From Enterobacteriaceae bacterium RIT691 (GTDB lineage: Bacteria > Pseudomonadota > Gammaproteobacteria > Enterobacterales > Enterobacteriaceae), in contig WJYM01000007.1 in the NCBI GenBank assembly GCA_009668205.1, positions 124,001-188,000 of the forward strand: a DNA stretch of 64,000 nt. Reading direction: 5' to 3'. Below the pieces are notes generated by a model that saw only the letters and a program-made list of their open reading frames with translations, was not told the origin of the DNA and ran no database searches. Shown here piece by piece: positions 1 through 11,006 of the stretch. Each line of letters begins with the position of its first letter. Within the stretch, counting starts at the first letter, position 1. Made by a program: the position numbers and the translations under genes.

Positions 1-1812
<1,812 letters not shown>

Positions 1813-1820
1813 TATCCTGT

Positions 1821-1850
1821 GAGAAGCATGACCCTTTCATGCTTCTCTCT
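1821..1850 (+). terminator. Terminator after cmoAB
   Basis: A perfect 11-bp stem (1821-1831 with 1837-1847) with a 5-nt loop lies just past the cmoB stop. It is followed by a short pyrimidine-rich tail (TCTTTCT), so the T-tract is weak. Confidence 0.7.
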
Positions 1851-2070
1851 TTCTGCCTGCGACGATATTTAGCGGAAGCAACAGGATATCTCACCCCGTT
1901 TTTAATACTAACCCCAACACAGAATATATTGACCCATTAGGCGACATCAACGGCCGCAATTAACGTAGCTTGCCCGCGAGGGGCGAAGGATAATTCTGGC
2001 GATTCCAGAGCCCGGAAGCCATTTAAATTTTGACGATTTACTCAGGATATATTCTTGCGGAATTGAAGAT
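1851..2070. other. Non-coding gap where torYZ lie in E. coli
   Basis: I see no supported gene, and no recognisable remnant of torY or torZ, between the cmoAB terminator and the cutC terminator. Whether this reflects loss here or gain in E. coli cannot be decided from the window. Confidence 0.5.
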
Positions 2071-2103
2071 AAAAAAAGGCCCCTGTTTAAAAGGCAGGGG
2101 CCT
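2071..2103 (-). terminator. Intrinsic terminator of cutC
   Basis: On the minus strand a 9-bp GC-rich stem (arms 2095-2103 and 2077-2085) is followed by seven T residues. It lies 49 bp past the cutC stop. Confidence 0.85.
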
Positions 2104-2151
2104 GGTACAAATAAGCATCACATTGGGCGATATGATGCACGGTAAAAACTG

Positions 2152-2895
2152 TTATGCCTTGTAACGGTTAACGATCGCCTTCATCTCCGCCACCGATTCG
2201 CCGTTTACGGCGTATCGTGAATATTCGTCTGCCGCCGGGTCCGTGGACATCGACAGCCCCGGGTTTCGGTAACGCATTACCGAAGGTATCCAACGTCCTG
2301 CCGAGCTGTGTACTTCTTTCACCCCGGCCTCAAGGAACAACGTCATGTTGTTCGCCCGGACGCCAGCACCGGCCATAATAATTGGAGCATCGTTACGGCG
2401 AATTAGTTCCCCAATCAGTGAAAGTCCTTTTTCCGCCGACGGCTGTTGGCCCGAGGTCAGAATGCGTGCTACGCCTAATTCTTTCAGATTATCAAATGCC
2501 TGAGCGGCATCAGCACACATGTCAAACGCCCGATGAAAAGTGATCGCCAGCGGGCCTGCGGCAGCCATAACCTGGCGCATACGCGGCATATCGACATTGC
2601 CATCCGCATCAAGGATGCCAATGACCAACCCTGGAAAACCCAATTCGCGGATCGTGCGAACGTCTTCCAGCATTGCGGCAAATTCACCTTCGGTGTAGCA
2701 AAAATCGCCACCACGAGGTCGCACAATCGGGTGCACCGGGATCGTCACCTGCTGACGAACCGATTTCAGCACGCCAACTGACGGCGTGAGTCCGCCTTCC
2801 TGCGGTGCGGCGCAAAGTTCAATGCGATCGGCACCTTTGCTTTGTGCTTCACGAGCACATTCCATGCTGTAACAGCACACTTCCAGTAAAGCCAT
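2152..2895 (-). CDS. cutC: CutC family protein (copper homeostasis)
   Basis: CutC is a TIM-barrel cytoplasmic protein of 247 residues (248 in E. coli). It is traditionally linked to copper homeostasis, although its direct role in E. coli is disputed. Conserved blocks seen include ADRIELCA near residue 24, RPRGGDF near residue 60 and HRAFD near residue 120. It lies 66 bp downstream of yecM on the same strand and has its own intrinsic terminator, so yecM-cutC may be co-transcribed. Confidence 0.95.
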   Translation of the reverse strand: MALLEVCCYSMECAREAQSKGADRIELCAAPQEGGLTPSVGVLKSVRQQVTIPVHPIVRPRGGDFCYTEGEFAAMLEDVRTIRELGFPGLVIGILDADGNVDMPRMRQVMAAAGPLAITFHRAFDMCADAAQAFDNLKELGVARILTSGQQPSAEKGLSLIGELIRRNDAPIIMAGAGVRANNMTLFLEAGVKEVHSSAGRWIPSVMRYRNPGLSMSTDPAADEYSRYAVNGESVAEMKAIVNRYKA

Positions 2896-2961
2896 TACTC
2901 TCTCCTGTTAAGACGAATGGACCATCATGACATGTTCTCAGACCGCAGATCTCGCGTAAGC

Positions 2962-3534
2962 TCACATTGTTGGATCGCCTGTTTCGCTCGCCACAATGTC
3001 TTCGATAGACCACGGGTGAAATTTAATGGTCACCTTCCCGTCGGTCACCGCCAGCGTCGGATTCGGCAGCCGCTCACGCTCGCCCTGCGGTGAACTGGTT
3101 TTGACGAAAATTCCCGGCTGGCTCAGCCCTTCGTCAGAAAGCAACGCCAGCGCACGTGCGTTCAGCGTTTCCGGTTCCCCCGGCAGCACGATTTCGATAT
3201 GCTCCCAGCCTTCATGCGGATAACGTTTTTCACCGGGCCACGGCAGTTCAATCACGCTGAAAGACCAATGCGCCACGCGCACCGGCTCATGCAGCTTGAA
3301 CAGGCAAATAGGACGACCGTTGATGATATTTTCCGACAACAGCGCCCCGCACTGTTCAAACCCTTTGCGCCAGCGCTCTGCCGTGGCGTTCTGATGACAG
3401 CGCAGAGAAATGTGGTCAGCATCCAGAGGCGCCATCGCCAGCCCTAACCTGTCCGCCAGTTCGTTCAGAGCCTGAGCGAAGCGCGGTAAATCCGCCTGAA
3501 TGTCCTCTAACGCCTCAATTGTTTGCCAGTTCAC
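2962..3534 (-). CDS. yecM: YecM, VOC-superfamily protein of unknown function
   Basis: This 190-residue protein matches YecM (N-terminus MNWQTIEALEDIQADLPRF). It belongs to the vicinal-oxygen-chelate (glyoxalase-like) fold group and is predicted to bind metal, but its substrate is not known. It is divergent from argS, with a 187-bp shared upstream region, and precedes cutC. Confidence 0.93.
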   Translation of the reverse strand: MNWQTIEALEDIQADLPRFAQALNELADRLGLAMAPLDADHISLRCHQNATAERWRKGFEQCGALLSENIINGRPICLFKLHEPVRVAHWSFSVIELPWPGEKRYPHEGWEHIEIVLPGEPETLNARALALLSDEGLSQPGIFVKTSSPQGERERLPNPTLAVTDGKVTIKFHPWSIEDIVASETGDPTM

Positions 3535-3621
3535 ACGTCCACCTTAGTTCTTTTTTGCAGGCCGCTAATTTACCCTGTCGTTGTCCTGCAACCAACTGCT
3601 GATTAACGCGCCTTTCCAGTG

Positions 3622-3650
3622 CTGACGATTGATAGCAAATACAGTATACT
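3622..3650 (+). promoter_or_regulatory. Candidate sigma-70 promoter of argS
   Basis: A -35-like CTGACG (3622-3627), a 17-bp spacer and a -10 TATACT (3645-3650) lie about 70 bp before the argS start codon, in the yecM/argS divergent region. Confidence 0.55.
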
Positions 3651-3721
3651 GGCGGGCTAAACATGTCCCATCCCGGCGTTGCGCCAACCCGCGCGCAGCG
3701 TCTTTAACGTAAGGTGTTCCG

Positions 3722-5455
3722 GTGAATATTCAGGCTCTTCTCTCAGAAAAAGTCAGTCAGGCCTTGATTGCGGCAGGTGCGCCTGCCGATTGCGAACCGC
3801 AGGTTCGTCAGTCAGCAAAAGTTCAGTTTGGCGACTATCAGGCTAACGGCGTGATGGCAGTTGCAAAAAAACTGGGCATGGCCCCGCGACAACTGGCAGA
3901 GCAGGTTCTGACTCATCTGGATCTGAACGGTATTGCCAATAAGGTCGAAATCGCCGGTCCTGGCTTTATCAATATTTTCCTCGACCCGGCGTTTCTGGCT
4001 CAGGGCGTGACTGACGCGCTGGCCTCCGATCGTCTGGGCGTTGCCAAGCCTGACGCTCAGACCGTGGTTATCGATTACTCTGCGCCAAACGTGGCGAAAG
4101 AGATGCACGTAGGCCACCTGCGTTCGACTATCATCGGTGATGCCGCGGTCCGTACTCTTGAGTTCCTCGGTCATAACGTGATCCGCGCGAACCACGTCGG
4201 CGACTGGGGCACCCAGTTCGGGATGCTGATTGCCTACCTGGAAAAGCAGCAGCAGGATAATGCCGGTGAAATGGCGTTGGCAGACCTCGAAGGCTTCTAC
4301 CGTGAAGCGAAAAAGCACTACGACGAAGACGAAGCCTTTGCTGAACGCGCGCGTAGCTATGTCGTGAAGCTGCAGGGCGGCGATGAGTACTTCCTGAAGA
4401 TGTGGCGTCAGCTGGTCGACATCACCATGTCCCAGAACCAGATAACCTACGATCGTCTGAACGTCACCCTGACCCGCAACGACGTCATGGGTGAAAGCCT
4501 CTACAACGCAATGCTGCCGGGCATCGTCGCCGACCTGAAAGCCCAGGGCCTGGCCACCGAGAGCGAAGGCGCAACCGTGGTGTTCCTTGATGAGTACAAA
4601 AACAAGGAAGGCGAACCGATGGGCGTCATCATCCAGAAGAAGGATGGCGGCTATCTCTACACCACCACCGACATCGCGTGTGCGAAATACCGCTACGAAA
4701 CGCTGCATGCCGATCGCGTGCTGTACTACATTGATTCCCGTCAACACCAGCACCTGATGCAGGCGTGGACCATCGTGCGTAAAGCGGGCTATGTCCCTGC
4801 GTCCGTTCCGCTGGAACACCACATGTTCGGCATGATGCTGGGTAAAGACGGCAAGCCGTTCAAAACCCGTGCGGGCGGTACCGTGAAGCTGGCAGACCTG
4901 CTGGACGAAGCGCTGGAACGCGCACGTCGCCTGGTGGCCGAAAAGAACCCGGACATGCCTGCCGATGAGCTGGAAAAACTGGCTCACGCAGTCGGTATTG
5001 GCGCGGTGAAATACGCCGATCTGTCCAAAAACCGCACCACGGACTACGTGTTCGACTGGGATAACATGCTGGCGTTCGAAGGCAACACCGCGCCATACAT
5101 GCAGTATGCCTACACCCGCGTACTTTCCGTATTCCGTAAAGCAGGTCTGGAAGAAGCAGCAATCATCAATGCACCAGTGGTGATTAATGAAGATCGTGAA
5201 GCTCAGCTGGCTGCCCGTCTGCTGCAGTTTGAAGAGACGCTGAATGTGGTTGCCCGTGAAGGTACCCCGCACGTGATGTGTTCTTATCTGTACGATCTGG
5301 CTGGCCTGTTCTCCGGCTTCTACGAGCACTGCCCTATCCTCAGCGCTGAAAGCGAAGAAATTCGTAACAGCCGCCTGAAGCTGGCGCTGCTGACGGCGAA
5401 AACCCTGAAGCTGGGTCTTGATACGCTCGGTATCGAAACCGTAGAACGTATGTAA
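3722..5455 (+). CDS. argS: Arginyl-tRNA synthetase
   Basis: A class Ia synthetase that charges tRNA-Arg. It has 577 residues, as in E. coli, and starts at GTG as the E. coli gene does. The HIGH signature appears as HVGH near residue 134, within the block [14 protein letters not shown]. The usual KMSKS loop is replaced by the [10 protein letters not shown] block, as known for this enzyme. The anticodon-binding C-terminal domain is complete. A REP element follows the gene. Confidence 0.98.
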   Translation: MNIQALLSEKVSQALIAAGAPADCEPQVRQSAKVQFGDYQANGVMAVAKKLGMAPRQLAEQVLTHLDLNGIANKVEIAGPGFINIFLDPAFLAQGVTDALASDRLGVAKPDAQTVVIDYSAPNVAKEMHVGHLRSTIIGDAAVRTLEFLGHNVIRANHVGDWGTQFGMLIAYLEKQQQDNAGEMALADLEGFYREAKKHYDEDEAFAERARSYVVKLQGGDEYFLKMWRQLVDITMSQNQITYDRLNVTLTRNDVMGESLYNAMLPGIVADLKAQGLATESEGATVVFLDEYKNKEGEPMGVIIQKKDGGYLYTTTDIACAKYRYETLHADRVLYYIDSRQHQHLMQAWTIVRKAGYVPASVPLEHHMFGMMLGKDGKPFKTRAGGTVKLADLLDEALERARRLVAEKNPDMPADELEKLAHAVGIGAVKYADLSKNRTTDYVFDWDNMLAFEGNTAPYMQYAYTRVLSVFRKAGLEEAAIINAPVVINEDREAQLAARLLQFEETLNVVAREGTPHVMCSYLYDLAGLFSGFYEHCPILSAESEEIRNSRLKLALLTAKTLKLGLDTLGIETVERM

Positions 5456-5466
5456 TCCGGCAATGT

Positions 5467-5542
5467 TCCCCGGTGGCGCGTTGCTTACCGGGGCTACAAG
5501 CTCCTGCTTTTGTAGGCCTGCGCAAGCGAAGCGCCGCCAGGC
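5467..5542. repeat. REP/BIME pair between argS and rhiN
   Basis: Two imperfect palindromes of REP type lie between the convergent argS and rhiN genes. The first (about 5467-5498) has the CCGGTGGCGC...GCTTACCGGGGCTACA pattern and the second (about 5510-5542) has the TGTAGGCCTGCGCAAGCG...GCCAGGC pattern. Such elements are common at gene ends in enterobacteria. Confidence 0.7.
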
Positions 5543-5557
5543 GATGGCTCTCAGCGT

Positions 5558-6697
5558 TTAAAAATACTTGCGCAAATATTCCGTCAGACAAAGGATCGCC
5601 ATCGCCTGGCCGTACGGCATTGAGGTCAGCGGGATTTGGCGGTAAAACGCCAGATTGCTCCCCATGCCTGTGCCAAACGATGTTTGCAATAACTCCCCTT
5701 CCGGCGAAATATTTTTCACAATACCGCGAATCGCTTTTTCCGCCGTTTCAGCATATTCCGCGCTGACATAACGCTTGCGCACCGCTTTCAGAATACCGTA
5801 GGCAAATCCGGCGGTGGCGGAGGCTTCCAGATAAGAGTGTGGATCGTCGAGGAGCGTATGCCACAGCCCGCTGTCATCCTGGCATTTTGCCAGGGCGGCA
5901 ATTTGCGCATTCAGCACCTGCACCAGATAGCGACGTACCGCATTGTTTTCCGGCAAATCCACCAGCTCCAGGAAGTCCGGAATAACAATGGTCAACCAGC
6001 TATTTCCCCGTGCCCAGCGCGCATTGGCGAAGTTATGATTCCCTTCGTAGCTCCAGCCGTGGAACCACAGTCCCGTTTGCCTGTCCATCAGGTTTTGCAC
6101 ATGCAGCAGGAACTGATACACCGCTTCTTCAACATAATGCGGACGGTCCAGCAGCTTGCCAATTTTTGCCAGCGGCAGCACGGTCATCATCAGCGTGTCA
6201 TCCCACATCTGCTGATGATTTTCTTCCGCCAGGGTGATGTGCTGCATGCCGCCAAACTCGGTTCGCGGCATGTCGTTCATGGCCCACTCCGCCCAGCTGT
6301 CCAGCCAGGGCAGATATTGCGGATTTTTCGTCTCTTCATAGCGGTAAGCCAGCGTCAAAAACGGTGCCATGGTGTTGACGTTTTTCGTGGTCGCCCCTTC
6401 GGCAAAGCGGTCAGCAAACCAGCCGTCAATAATCTCGCGCATCTGTGTATCGCCGGTCTGCTGGAAGTACTGATGTATGCCGTACAGCCCAACGCCGTGG
6501 GTCCACTCCCAGCCAGCCCAGCCTTTGGTATCAATCACGCGCCCGTCGTCCAGTCGCAGTAAAAATTCACCGCTCTCATCGTGGATATTGACCAGATTGT
6601 GCGTCACTTTCTCAATCAGCGCCTGTAGCTCATTGCGGGCGATAAAGCGCGTCGGCTGAGACAATAAAGGGCTATGTTTGACAGGCCAGACTTTCAT
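5558..6697 (-). CDS. rhiN: Unsaturated rhamnogalacturonyl hydrolase, GH105 (RhiN/YteR-like)
   Basis: GH105 enzymes hydrate the 4,5-double bond of unsaturated galacturonyl (or glucuronyl) residues left by lyases, releasing the keto-deoxyuronate from rhamnose or the next sugar. The 379-residue protein has the alpha/alpha-barrel features of YteR/RhiN: GWEWTHGVG at 62-70, the MWDDTLMM block with the catalytic Asp pair at 166-167, and a conserved ARGNSW block. There is no signal peptide, so it acts in the cytoplasm. It starts 4 nt after the transporter gene, with an AGAGG ribosome site, forming a transporter-hydrolase operon like rhiTN of Dickeya. The exact sugar (rhamnogalacturonan- or glycosaminoglycan-derived) is not settled by sequence. 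Confidence 0.85.
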   Translation of the reverse strand: MKVWPVKHSPLLSQPTRFIARNELQALIEKVTHNLVNIHDESGEFLLRLDDGRVIDTKGWAGWEWTHGVGLYGIHQYFQQTGDTQMREIIDGWFADRFAEGATTKNVNTMAPFLTLAYRYEETKNPQYLPWLDSWAEWAMNDMPRTEFGGMQHITLAEENHQQMWDDTLMMTVLPLAKIGKLLDRPHYVEEAVYQFLLHVQNLMDRQTGLWFHGWSYEGNHNFANARWARGNSWLTIVIPDFLELVDLPENNAVRRYLVQVLNAQIAALAKCQDDSGLWHTLLDDPHSYLEASATAGFAYGILKAVRKRYVSAEYAETAEKAIRGIVKNISPEGELLQTSFGTGMGSNLAFYRQIPLTSMPYGQAMAILCLTEYLRKYF

Positions 6698-6701
6698 GGT
6701 G

Positions 6702-8285
6702 TTAACCTCTGTTTAATGTCGAATTCAGTGGAGCATCCTGCTTGAGCGATGGCGCAGCAGGCTTATTGCGATTCAGATAACCAATGTTGTTGTTCCCCCA
6801 CAGGGAATCGAACGGCATCCCCGCGAGCATTTCGACGGTCGCCTGAGCTTCTGGCGTGACGGCTTCATGCATCGCACGGCCGGACTGGCGCATTTTGGCG
6901 GTTTCTTCGCGCAAAATACTGTGGGTTCGCAGGTTCAGCTTGAAGCGCAGTGAGACGAGGAAGCCGCAGGCCAGCACCACAACGGTGCCCACGCTCAAGA
7001 TCAACAGAATGGTGTGGCTGACTTCTGCAGGCTGGGCTTTCTGTCCTGACACGAATCCTGAGGCCTGCATGATGATCCCCACCAGCATGATGGCACCGGC
7101 CTGAGAGGCTTTGCGAGTCAGGGTCATGATCCCGGCAAAGATCCCTTCACGGCGCTGCCCGGTGATCACCTCATCCACATCAGCGATGTAGGTGTAAGTG
7201 TTCCACGGCACATAGTTGATACCGCCACGACCAAGGCCCGCGACCGCGGAAAGCAGCAGCATCAGCGACCAGATATCACTCAGCCCTGCGTAGTAGAGCA
7301 CGGCATAGGAAATGGAACTCAGCCCGAACAACACCACCACCAAACGGTAGGACGGCGCGGGTCCAAAGCGAATGCACAGCGGCATCATGGCAATCACGGC
7401 GATGAACTGGAAAATCGCCATCGTCCCCATCAGGTTGGAGGCAAACGAAGCTTCCTGCATCAGCACAAACACCACGTAGTACGTGAACACGGCGTTAAAC
7501 ACGTCCTGTGCAATATAGCCGCCCAGGTACATGCCAAGGTGCTGACGGAAAATGCGGATGCGCAGCGTTGAGGTCAGTTCGATAATCAACCGATTGAGGC
7601 TTTGCCCCAGCGTCAGCTGCTTTTTCTCTTCTTCTGCTCTCAGCGCCGCTTCACTCCAGTCCTCACGTGCACGCTCCCAGGTAAAGAACCAGACGAAGGT
7701 CAGCATCAGCGCACACAGTACCGAGAACACCATACTGGAATAGAAGAAGGAAACGGCATTGTCTTTGCCAAAGTGCGTCAGCAGGATGCCCGGCAGGAAG
7801 GAAGCCAGAATCGCCGACATCTGCGCCATGGAGATGCGCGCGCCGGAGAATTTGGTCTTCTGCTTAAAGTCGTCGGTCATTTCCGGTACCAGCGTTTCGT
7901 AAGGCACCAGAATCATGGTGTACACCACATCAAACAGCAGGTACGTCAGCAGGTAGTACCAGAAACCCATGTCCCCCACCCACATAAAGGAGTAGCTGAA
8001 GACACAGGGAATACCGAGCAGAATGAAAAACTTACGCCGCCCGAAGCGTTTGCCCGCCCAGGTGGAGCCAAAGTTATCCGTTAAGAAGCCCATAAGCGGG
8101 CTGACGACGGCATCCAATACCCTCGCGGTGGCGAAAATGAAGGTGGCTTCGATTGGACTCAGGCCGCAGAAGGTGGTGTAGAAGTACAAGAGCCAGGCGG
8201 CGGTCAGTGCGGTAGTACCGGCACCCAGAAAATCGCCGGAGCCGTAGGCAAGATAATTTGCTAATCCGATTTTACGTGTTTTCAT
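6702..8285 (-). CDS. rhiT: GPH-family sugar:cation symporter, probable unsaturated rhamnogalacturonide transporter (RhiT-like)
   Basis: A 527-residue inner-membrane carrier with about 12 hydrophobic segments. It has glycoside-pentoside-hexuronide family features: an N-terminal YGSGDFLG block, PLMGFLTDN after the second helix, and a long hydrophilic C-terminal tail. The adjacent GH105 gene makes an unsaturated oligo(rhamno)galacturonide the likely substrate. TogT-like oligogalacturonide transport is the alternative. A candidate KdgR operator lies 170 bp upstream. Confidence 0.8.
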   Translation of the reverse strand: MKTRKIGLANYLAYGSGDFLGAGTTALTAAWLLYFYTTFCGLSPIEATFIFATARVLDAVVSPLMGFLTDNFGSTWAGKRFGRRKFFILLGIPCVFSYSFMWVGDMGFWYYLLTYLLFDVVYTMILVPYETLVPEMTDDFKQKTKFSGARISMAQMSAILASFLPGILLTHFGKDNAVSFFYSSMVFSVLCALMLTFVWFFTWERAREDWSEAALRAEEEKKQLTLGQSLNRLIIELTSTLRIRIFRQHLGMYLGGYIAQDVFNAVFTYYVVFVLMQEASFASNLMGTMAIFQFIAVIAMMPLCIRFGPAPSYRLVVVLFGLSSISYAVLYYAGLSDIWSLMLLLSAVAGLGRGGINYVPWNTYTYIADVDEVITGQRREGIFAGIMTLTRKASQAGAIMLVGIIMQASGFVSGQKAQPAEVSHTILLILSVGTVVVLACGFLVSLRFKLNLRTHSILREETAKMRQSGRAMHEAVTPEAQATVEMLAGMPFDSLWGNNNIGYLNRNKPAAPSLKQDAPLNSTLNRG

Positions 8286-8452
8286 TGCCGTAAATCCCGT
8301 GTTTTTATCAGGAGAGCCCGCCTCAACAGCGCGGATGTTGTCCTTACACGGCTACAGTAAAAGTATGTCTGGCCTTAAACCTTTTCATTTCTGCCAGAGC
8401 GGCTACTCGGATGGCAAAAATACAAAGAGGCAGCGCACGCGTGTCACTGATT

Positions 8453-8471
8453 TATAAAACAGCGTTTCGAA
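8453..8471. promoter_or_regulatory. Candidate KdgR operator upstream of rhiTN
   Basis: The sequence TATAAAACAGCGTTTCGAA matches the KdgR consensus (AATRAAAYNNYRTTTYATT, from memory of the family) through its palindromic AAAC-N3-GTTT core, with mismatches only at the outer positions. KdgR represses pectin catabolic genes in enterobacteria, and the site precedes the pectin-type operon. No binding evidence is available. Confidence 0.45.
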
Positions 8472-8535
8472 TCATTCAAAAGGCGTGGTCATTTTTGCGA
8501 GCCCGCCAGCAGAATCGTCGCTGGCGGGGGGAGGA

Positions 8536-8928
8536 TTAGCGGTAATTCACAATGATCTGATTGCTTTGCACGTTCAGTGCCGGGATTAATCGCCCTCCCC
8601 CCGGAACCTCCCAAACAAAGCGCAACGGTTCCGCCGCAGGCGTGTTTTGCAAACCCCAGGTGCTGCCACTCTGCCCGTCTAATTCTACGCAACGGGTTTG
8701 CGAACACAGGCGCACCCGCAACCCAGCGGGCGTTGGGCCAATCAGCGTGTAGCGCCAGGCGACCATCGTCACCAACCCGCTGTCGGGCTGTGACGGCGCC
8801 AGTGGCGGTGACGACATCGATTCACCGCGATGGCTCAGAATGATGCCGCGACTGCTGGCCTGCCAGCTTCCCTCACCTGCCGCCTGCGCCACCAGAGGGA
8901 GACAGAGTAACAGCAGCAAAGCCCGCAT
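8536..8928 (-). CDS. flhE: Flagellar protein FlhE
   Basis: FlhE is a periplasmic protein of 130 residues, last in the flhBAE operon. It is thought to limit proton leak through the flagellar export apparatus, and is not strictly needed for flagellation. A signal peptide is clear (MRALLLLLCLPLVAQA). The start overlaps the flhA stop by one base (TAATG). A perfect 9-bp hairpin follows at 8502-8528, but without a T-tract on this strand. Confidence 0.94.
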   Translation of the reverse strand: MRALLLLLCLPLVAQAAGEGSWQASSRGIILSHRGESMSSPPLAPSQPDSGLVTMVAWRYTLIGPTPAGLRVRLCSQTRCVELDGQSGSTWGLQNTPAAEPLRFVWEVPGGGRLIPALNVQSNQIIVNYR

Positions 8929-11006
8929 TATTTGCCCCCGATGGTGGCAGTCATGCGGATCTGACGGTTATCCGACAGCTCCAGATTCGACAGCACCACC
9001 AGCTGTGGCAGATTGCGGCGCAGGAAACGAGACAGTAAAGGTCTCAGCGCATGGTTCACCAGCAGTACCGGCGGCGCACCCAGCATCTCCTGGCGAGAAA
9101 GCGCTTCCTGCGTTTGTGCCAACAGCCTGTCTGCCAGACCCGGCTCCAGCCCACCGCCGTTTTGCAGAGCCTGCAGCAGCAGACGCTCCAGTGGGGTATC
9201 AAGCCCAATCACCTGCACCTCACCGCTCCCCGGGAACCACTGCTGAGTGATCGCACGCCCCAGCGCCACGCGCACCACGTTGGTTAACTCATGCGGATCG
9301 CTCTGCACCGGCGCATGTTCGGCCAGTGTTTCGAGAATGGTGCGCATATCACGGATCGGCACTTTCTCGTCGAGCAGATTCTGCAGGACTTTATGCAGCG
9401 TGGTTAACGTGACCACGCCCGGCACCAGGTCCTCTGTCAGCTTCGGCATCTCCTGCGTCACGCGCTCCAGCAGTTGCTGGGCTTCCTGACGACCAAACAG
9501 TTCGGCCGAGTGCTGGCTTATCAGGTGATTAAGGTGCGTCGCCACCACGGTACTGGCTTCAACCACGGTAAAGCCCTGGATCTGCGCCTGCTCTTTCAGC
9601 GCACTCTCGATCCAAATGGCCGCGAGACCAAACGCCGGGTCGACCGTCGGCTCTCCGGGTAACGTACCGGCGGCAGTGCCCGGGTTGATAGCCAGCCAGC
9701 GTCCCGGATAGGCATCGCCGCTGCCAATCTCAACACCTTTGAGTAAAATTCGATAGCGTGCCGGAGGGAGATCCATGTTGTCGCGGATATGCACCACCGG
9801 GGGCAAAAAACCCATTTCCTGGGCGAACTTCTTACGAATCGAACGGATACGCCCTAACAGCTCGCCATCCTGCTGAAAATCCACCATCGGGATCAGTCGA
9901 TAACCCACTTCCATCCCAAGGGTGTCTTCCAGCACCACATCATTCCAGGTGGCTTCCACCGCCTGTGGATTCTCCTGAGGACGAACCGCCGGTGCTTCTG
10001 CCGGGGCCTGCTGTTCGCGCCCACGCAGCCACCAGGCCAACCCGAGCAGTCCCGCGGTAAACAGCAGGAACACAAAGTTCGGCATCCCTGGCACCAGGCC
10101 CAGTAAGCCGAGTACCGCGGCGCTGAGCAGCATCACCCGTGGGTTGCTGAACAGCTGGCCGACCATCTGTTCACCGACATCCTGATCGGTCGCCACGCGG
10201 GTCACAATAACCCCCGCGGCGGTCGAGATAACCAGTGCCGGGATCTGTGCCACAAGGCCGTCACCGATCGTCAACAGCGTGTAGGATTCCGCCGCCTTAC
10301 TGAGATCCAGCCCGTGTTGCAAAACCCCCACCAGCAACCCGCCAATCACGTTGATCACCATGATCAAAATACCGGCGATGGCGTCACCGCGAACGAACTT
10401 ACTCGCACCGTCCATCGAACCGTAGAAATCGGCCTCCTGCGTCACTTCAGCACGACGACGCTTGGCATCCTCTTCCCCGATCAGTCCGGCGTTCAAATCG
10501 GCATCAATCGCCATTTGCTTGCCGGGCATCCCGTCGAGCACGAAACGCGCGCCGACTTCAGCGATACGTCCGGCACCTTTGGTGATAACCATAAAGTTAA
10601 TGATCACCAGAATAATGAAGACCACGATACCGATGGCAAAGTTACCGCCGACCAGGAAGTGGCCGAACGCTTCCACCACTTTCCCCGCCGCCGCAGATCC
10701 CGTGTGCCCTTCCATCAGGATGATACGAGTCGAGGCCACGTTGAGCGCCAGACGCAGCAAGGTGGTGAATAACAGAATGGTCGGGAACGCGGCGAACTCA
10801 AGCGTGCGCTGGGTGAACATCGCCACCAACAGCACCATAATCGACAGCGCAATATTGAAGGTGAACAGTAAATCGAGGACGAACGCCGGCAGCGGCAGTA
10901 CCATCATCGACAGAATCAACAGGATCAGCACCGGCCCGGCAAGAACCTGCCATTGGGTGGATTTAAAGCTGCCGGGCAGGCGCAGCATTGCGACCAGATT
11001 AGCCAT
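8928..11006 (-). CDS. flhA: Flagellar type III export protein FlhA
   Basis: FlhA forms the nonameric export gate of the flagellar type III secretion system. The 692-residue length equals the usual size. It has eight N-terminal membrane segments, the conserved cytoplasmic FHIPEP loop between helices 4 and 5 (block FVLDGMPGKQMAIDADLNAGL) and a large C-terminal cytosolic domain that docks chaperone-substrate complexes. It overlaps flhB by 8 nt and flhE by 1 nt, so the three genes are translationally coupled. Confidence 0.98.
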   Translation of the reverse strand: MANLVAMLRLPGSFKSTQWQVLAGPVLILLILSMMVLPLPAFVLDLLFTFNIALSIMVLLVAMFTQRTLEFAAFPTILLFTTLLRLALNVASTRIILMEGHTGSAAAGKVVEAFGHFLVGGNFAIGIVVFIILVIINFMVITKGAGRIAEVGARFVLDGMPGKQMAIDADLNAGLIGEEDAKRRRAEVTQEADFYGSMDGASKFVRGDAIAGILIMVINVIGGLLVGVLQHGLDLSKAAESYTLLTIGDGLVAQIPALVISTAAGVIVTRVATDQDVGEQMVGQLFSNPRVMLLSAAVLGLLGLVPGMPNFVFLLFTAGLLGLAWWLRGREQQAPAEAPAVRPQENPQAVEATWNDVVLEDTLGMEVGYRLIPMVDFQQDGELLGRIRSIRKKFAQEMGFLPPVVHIRDNMDLPPARYRILLKGVEIGSGDAYPGRWLAINPGTAAGTLPGEPTVDPAFGLAAIWIESALKEQAQIQGFTVVEASTVVATHLNHLISQHSAELFGRQEAQQLLERVTQEMPKLTEDLVPGVVTLTTLHKVLQNLLDEKVPIRDMRTILETLAEHAPVQSDPHELTNVVRVALGRAITQQWFPGSGEVQVIGLDTPLERLLLQALQNGGGLEPGLADRLLAQTQEALSRQEMLGAPPVLLVNHALRPLLSRFLRRNLPQLVVLSNLELSDNRQIRMTATIGGK

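Noticed and set aside
1813..2151. Remnant of torYZ between cmoB and cutC
   Set aside because: No cytochrome CxxCH motif or molybdoenzyme sequence could be seen in either strand.
3812..5329. A 505-codon open frame on the strand opposite argS
   Set aside because: It mirrors the argS codons, is rich in His, Gln and Val as expected of a reverse reading, and has no family features.
8502..8528. Hairpin after flhE as intrinsic terminator
   Set aside because: The 9-bp stem is perfect, but no T-run follows on the minus strand, so it is not listed as a terminator.
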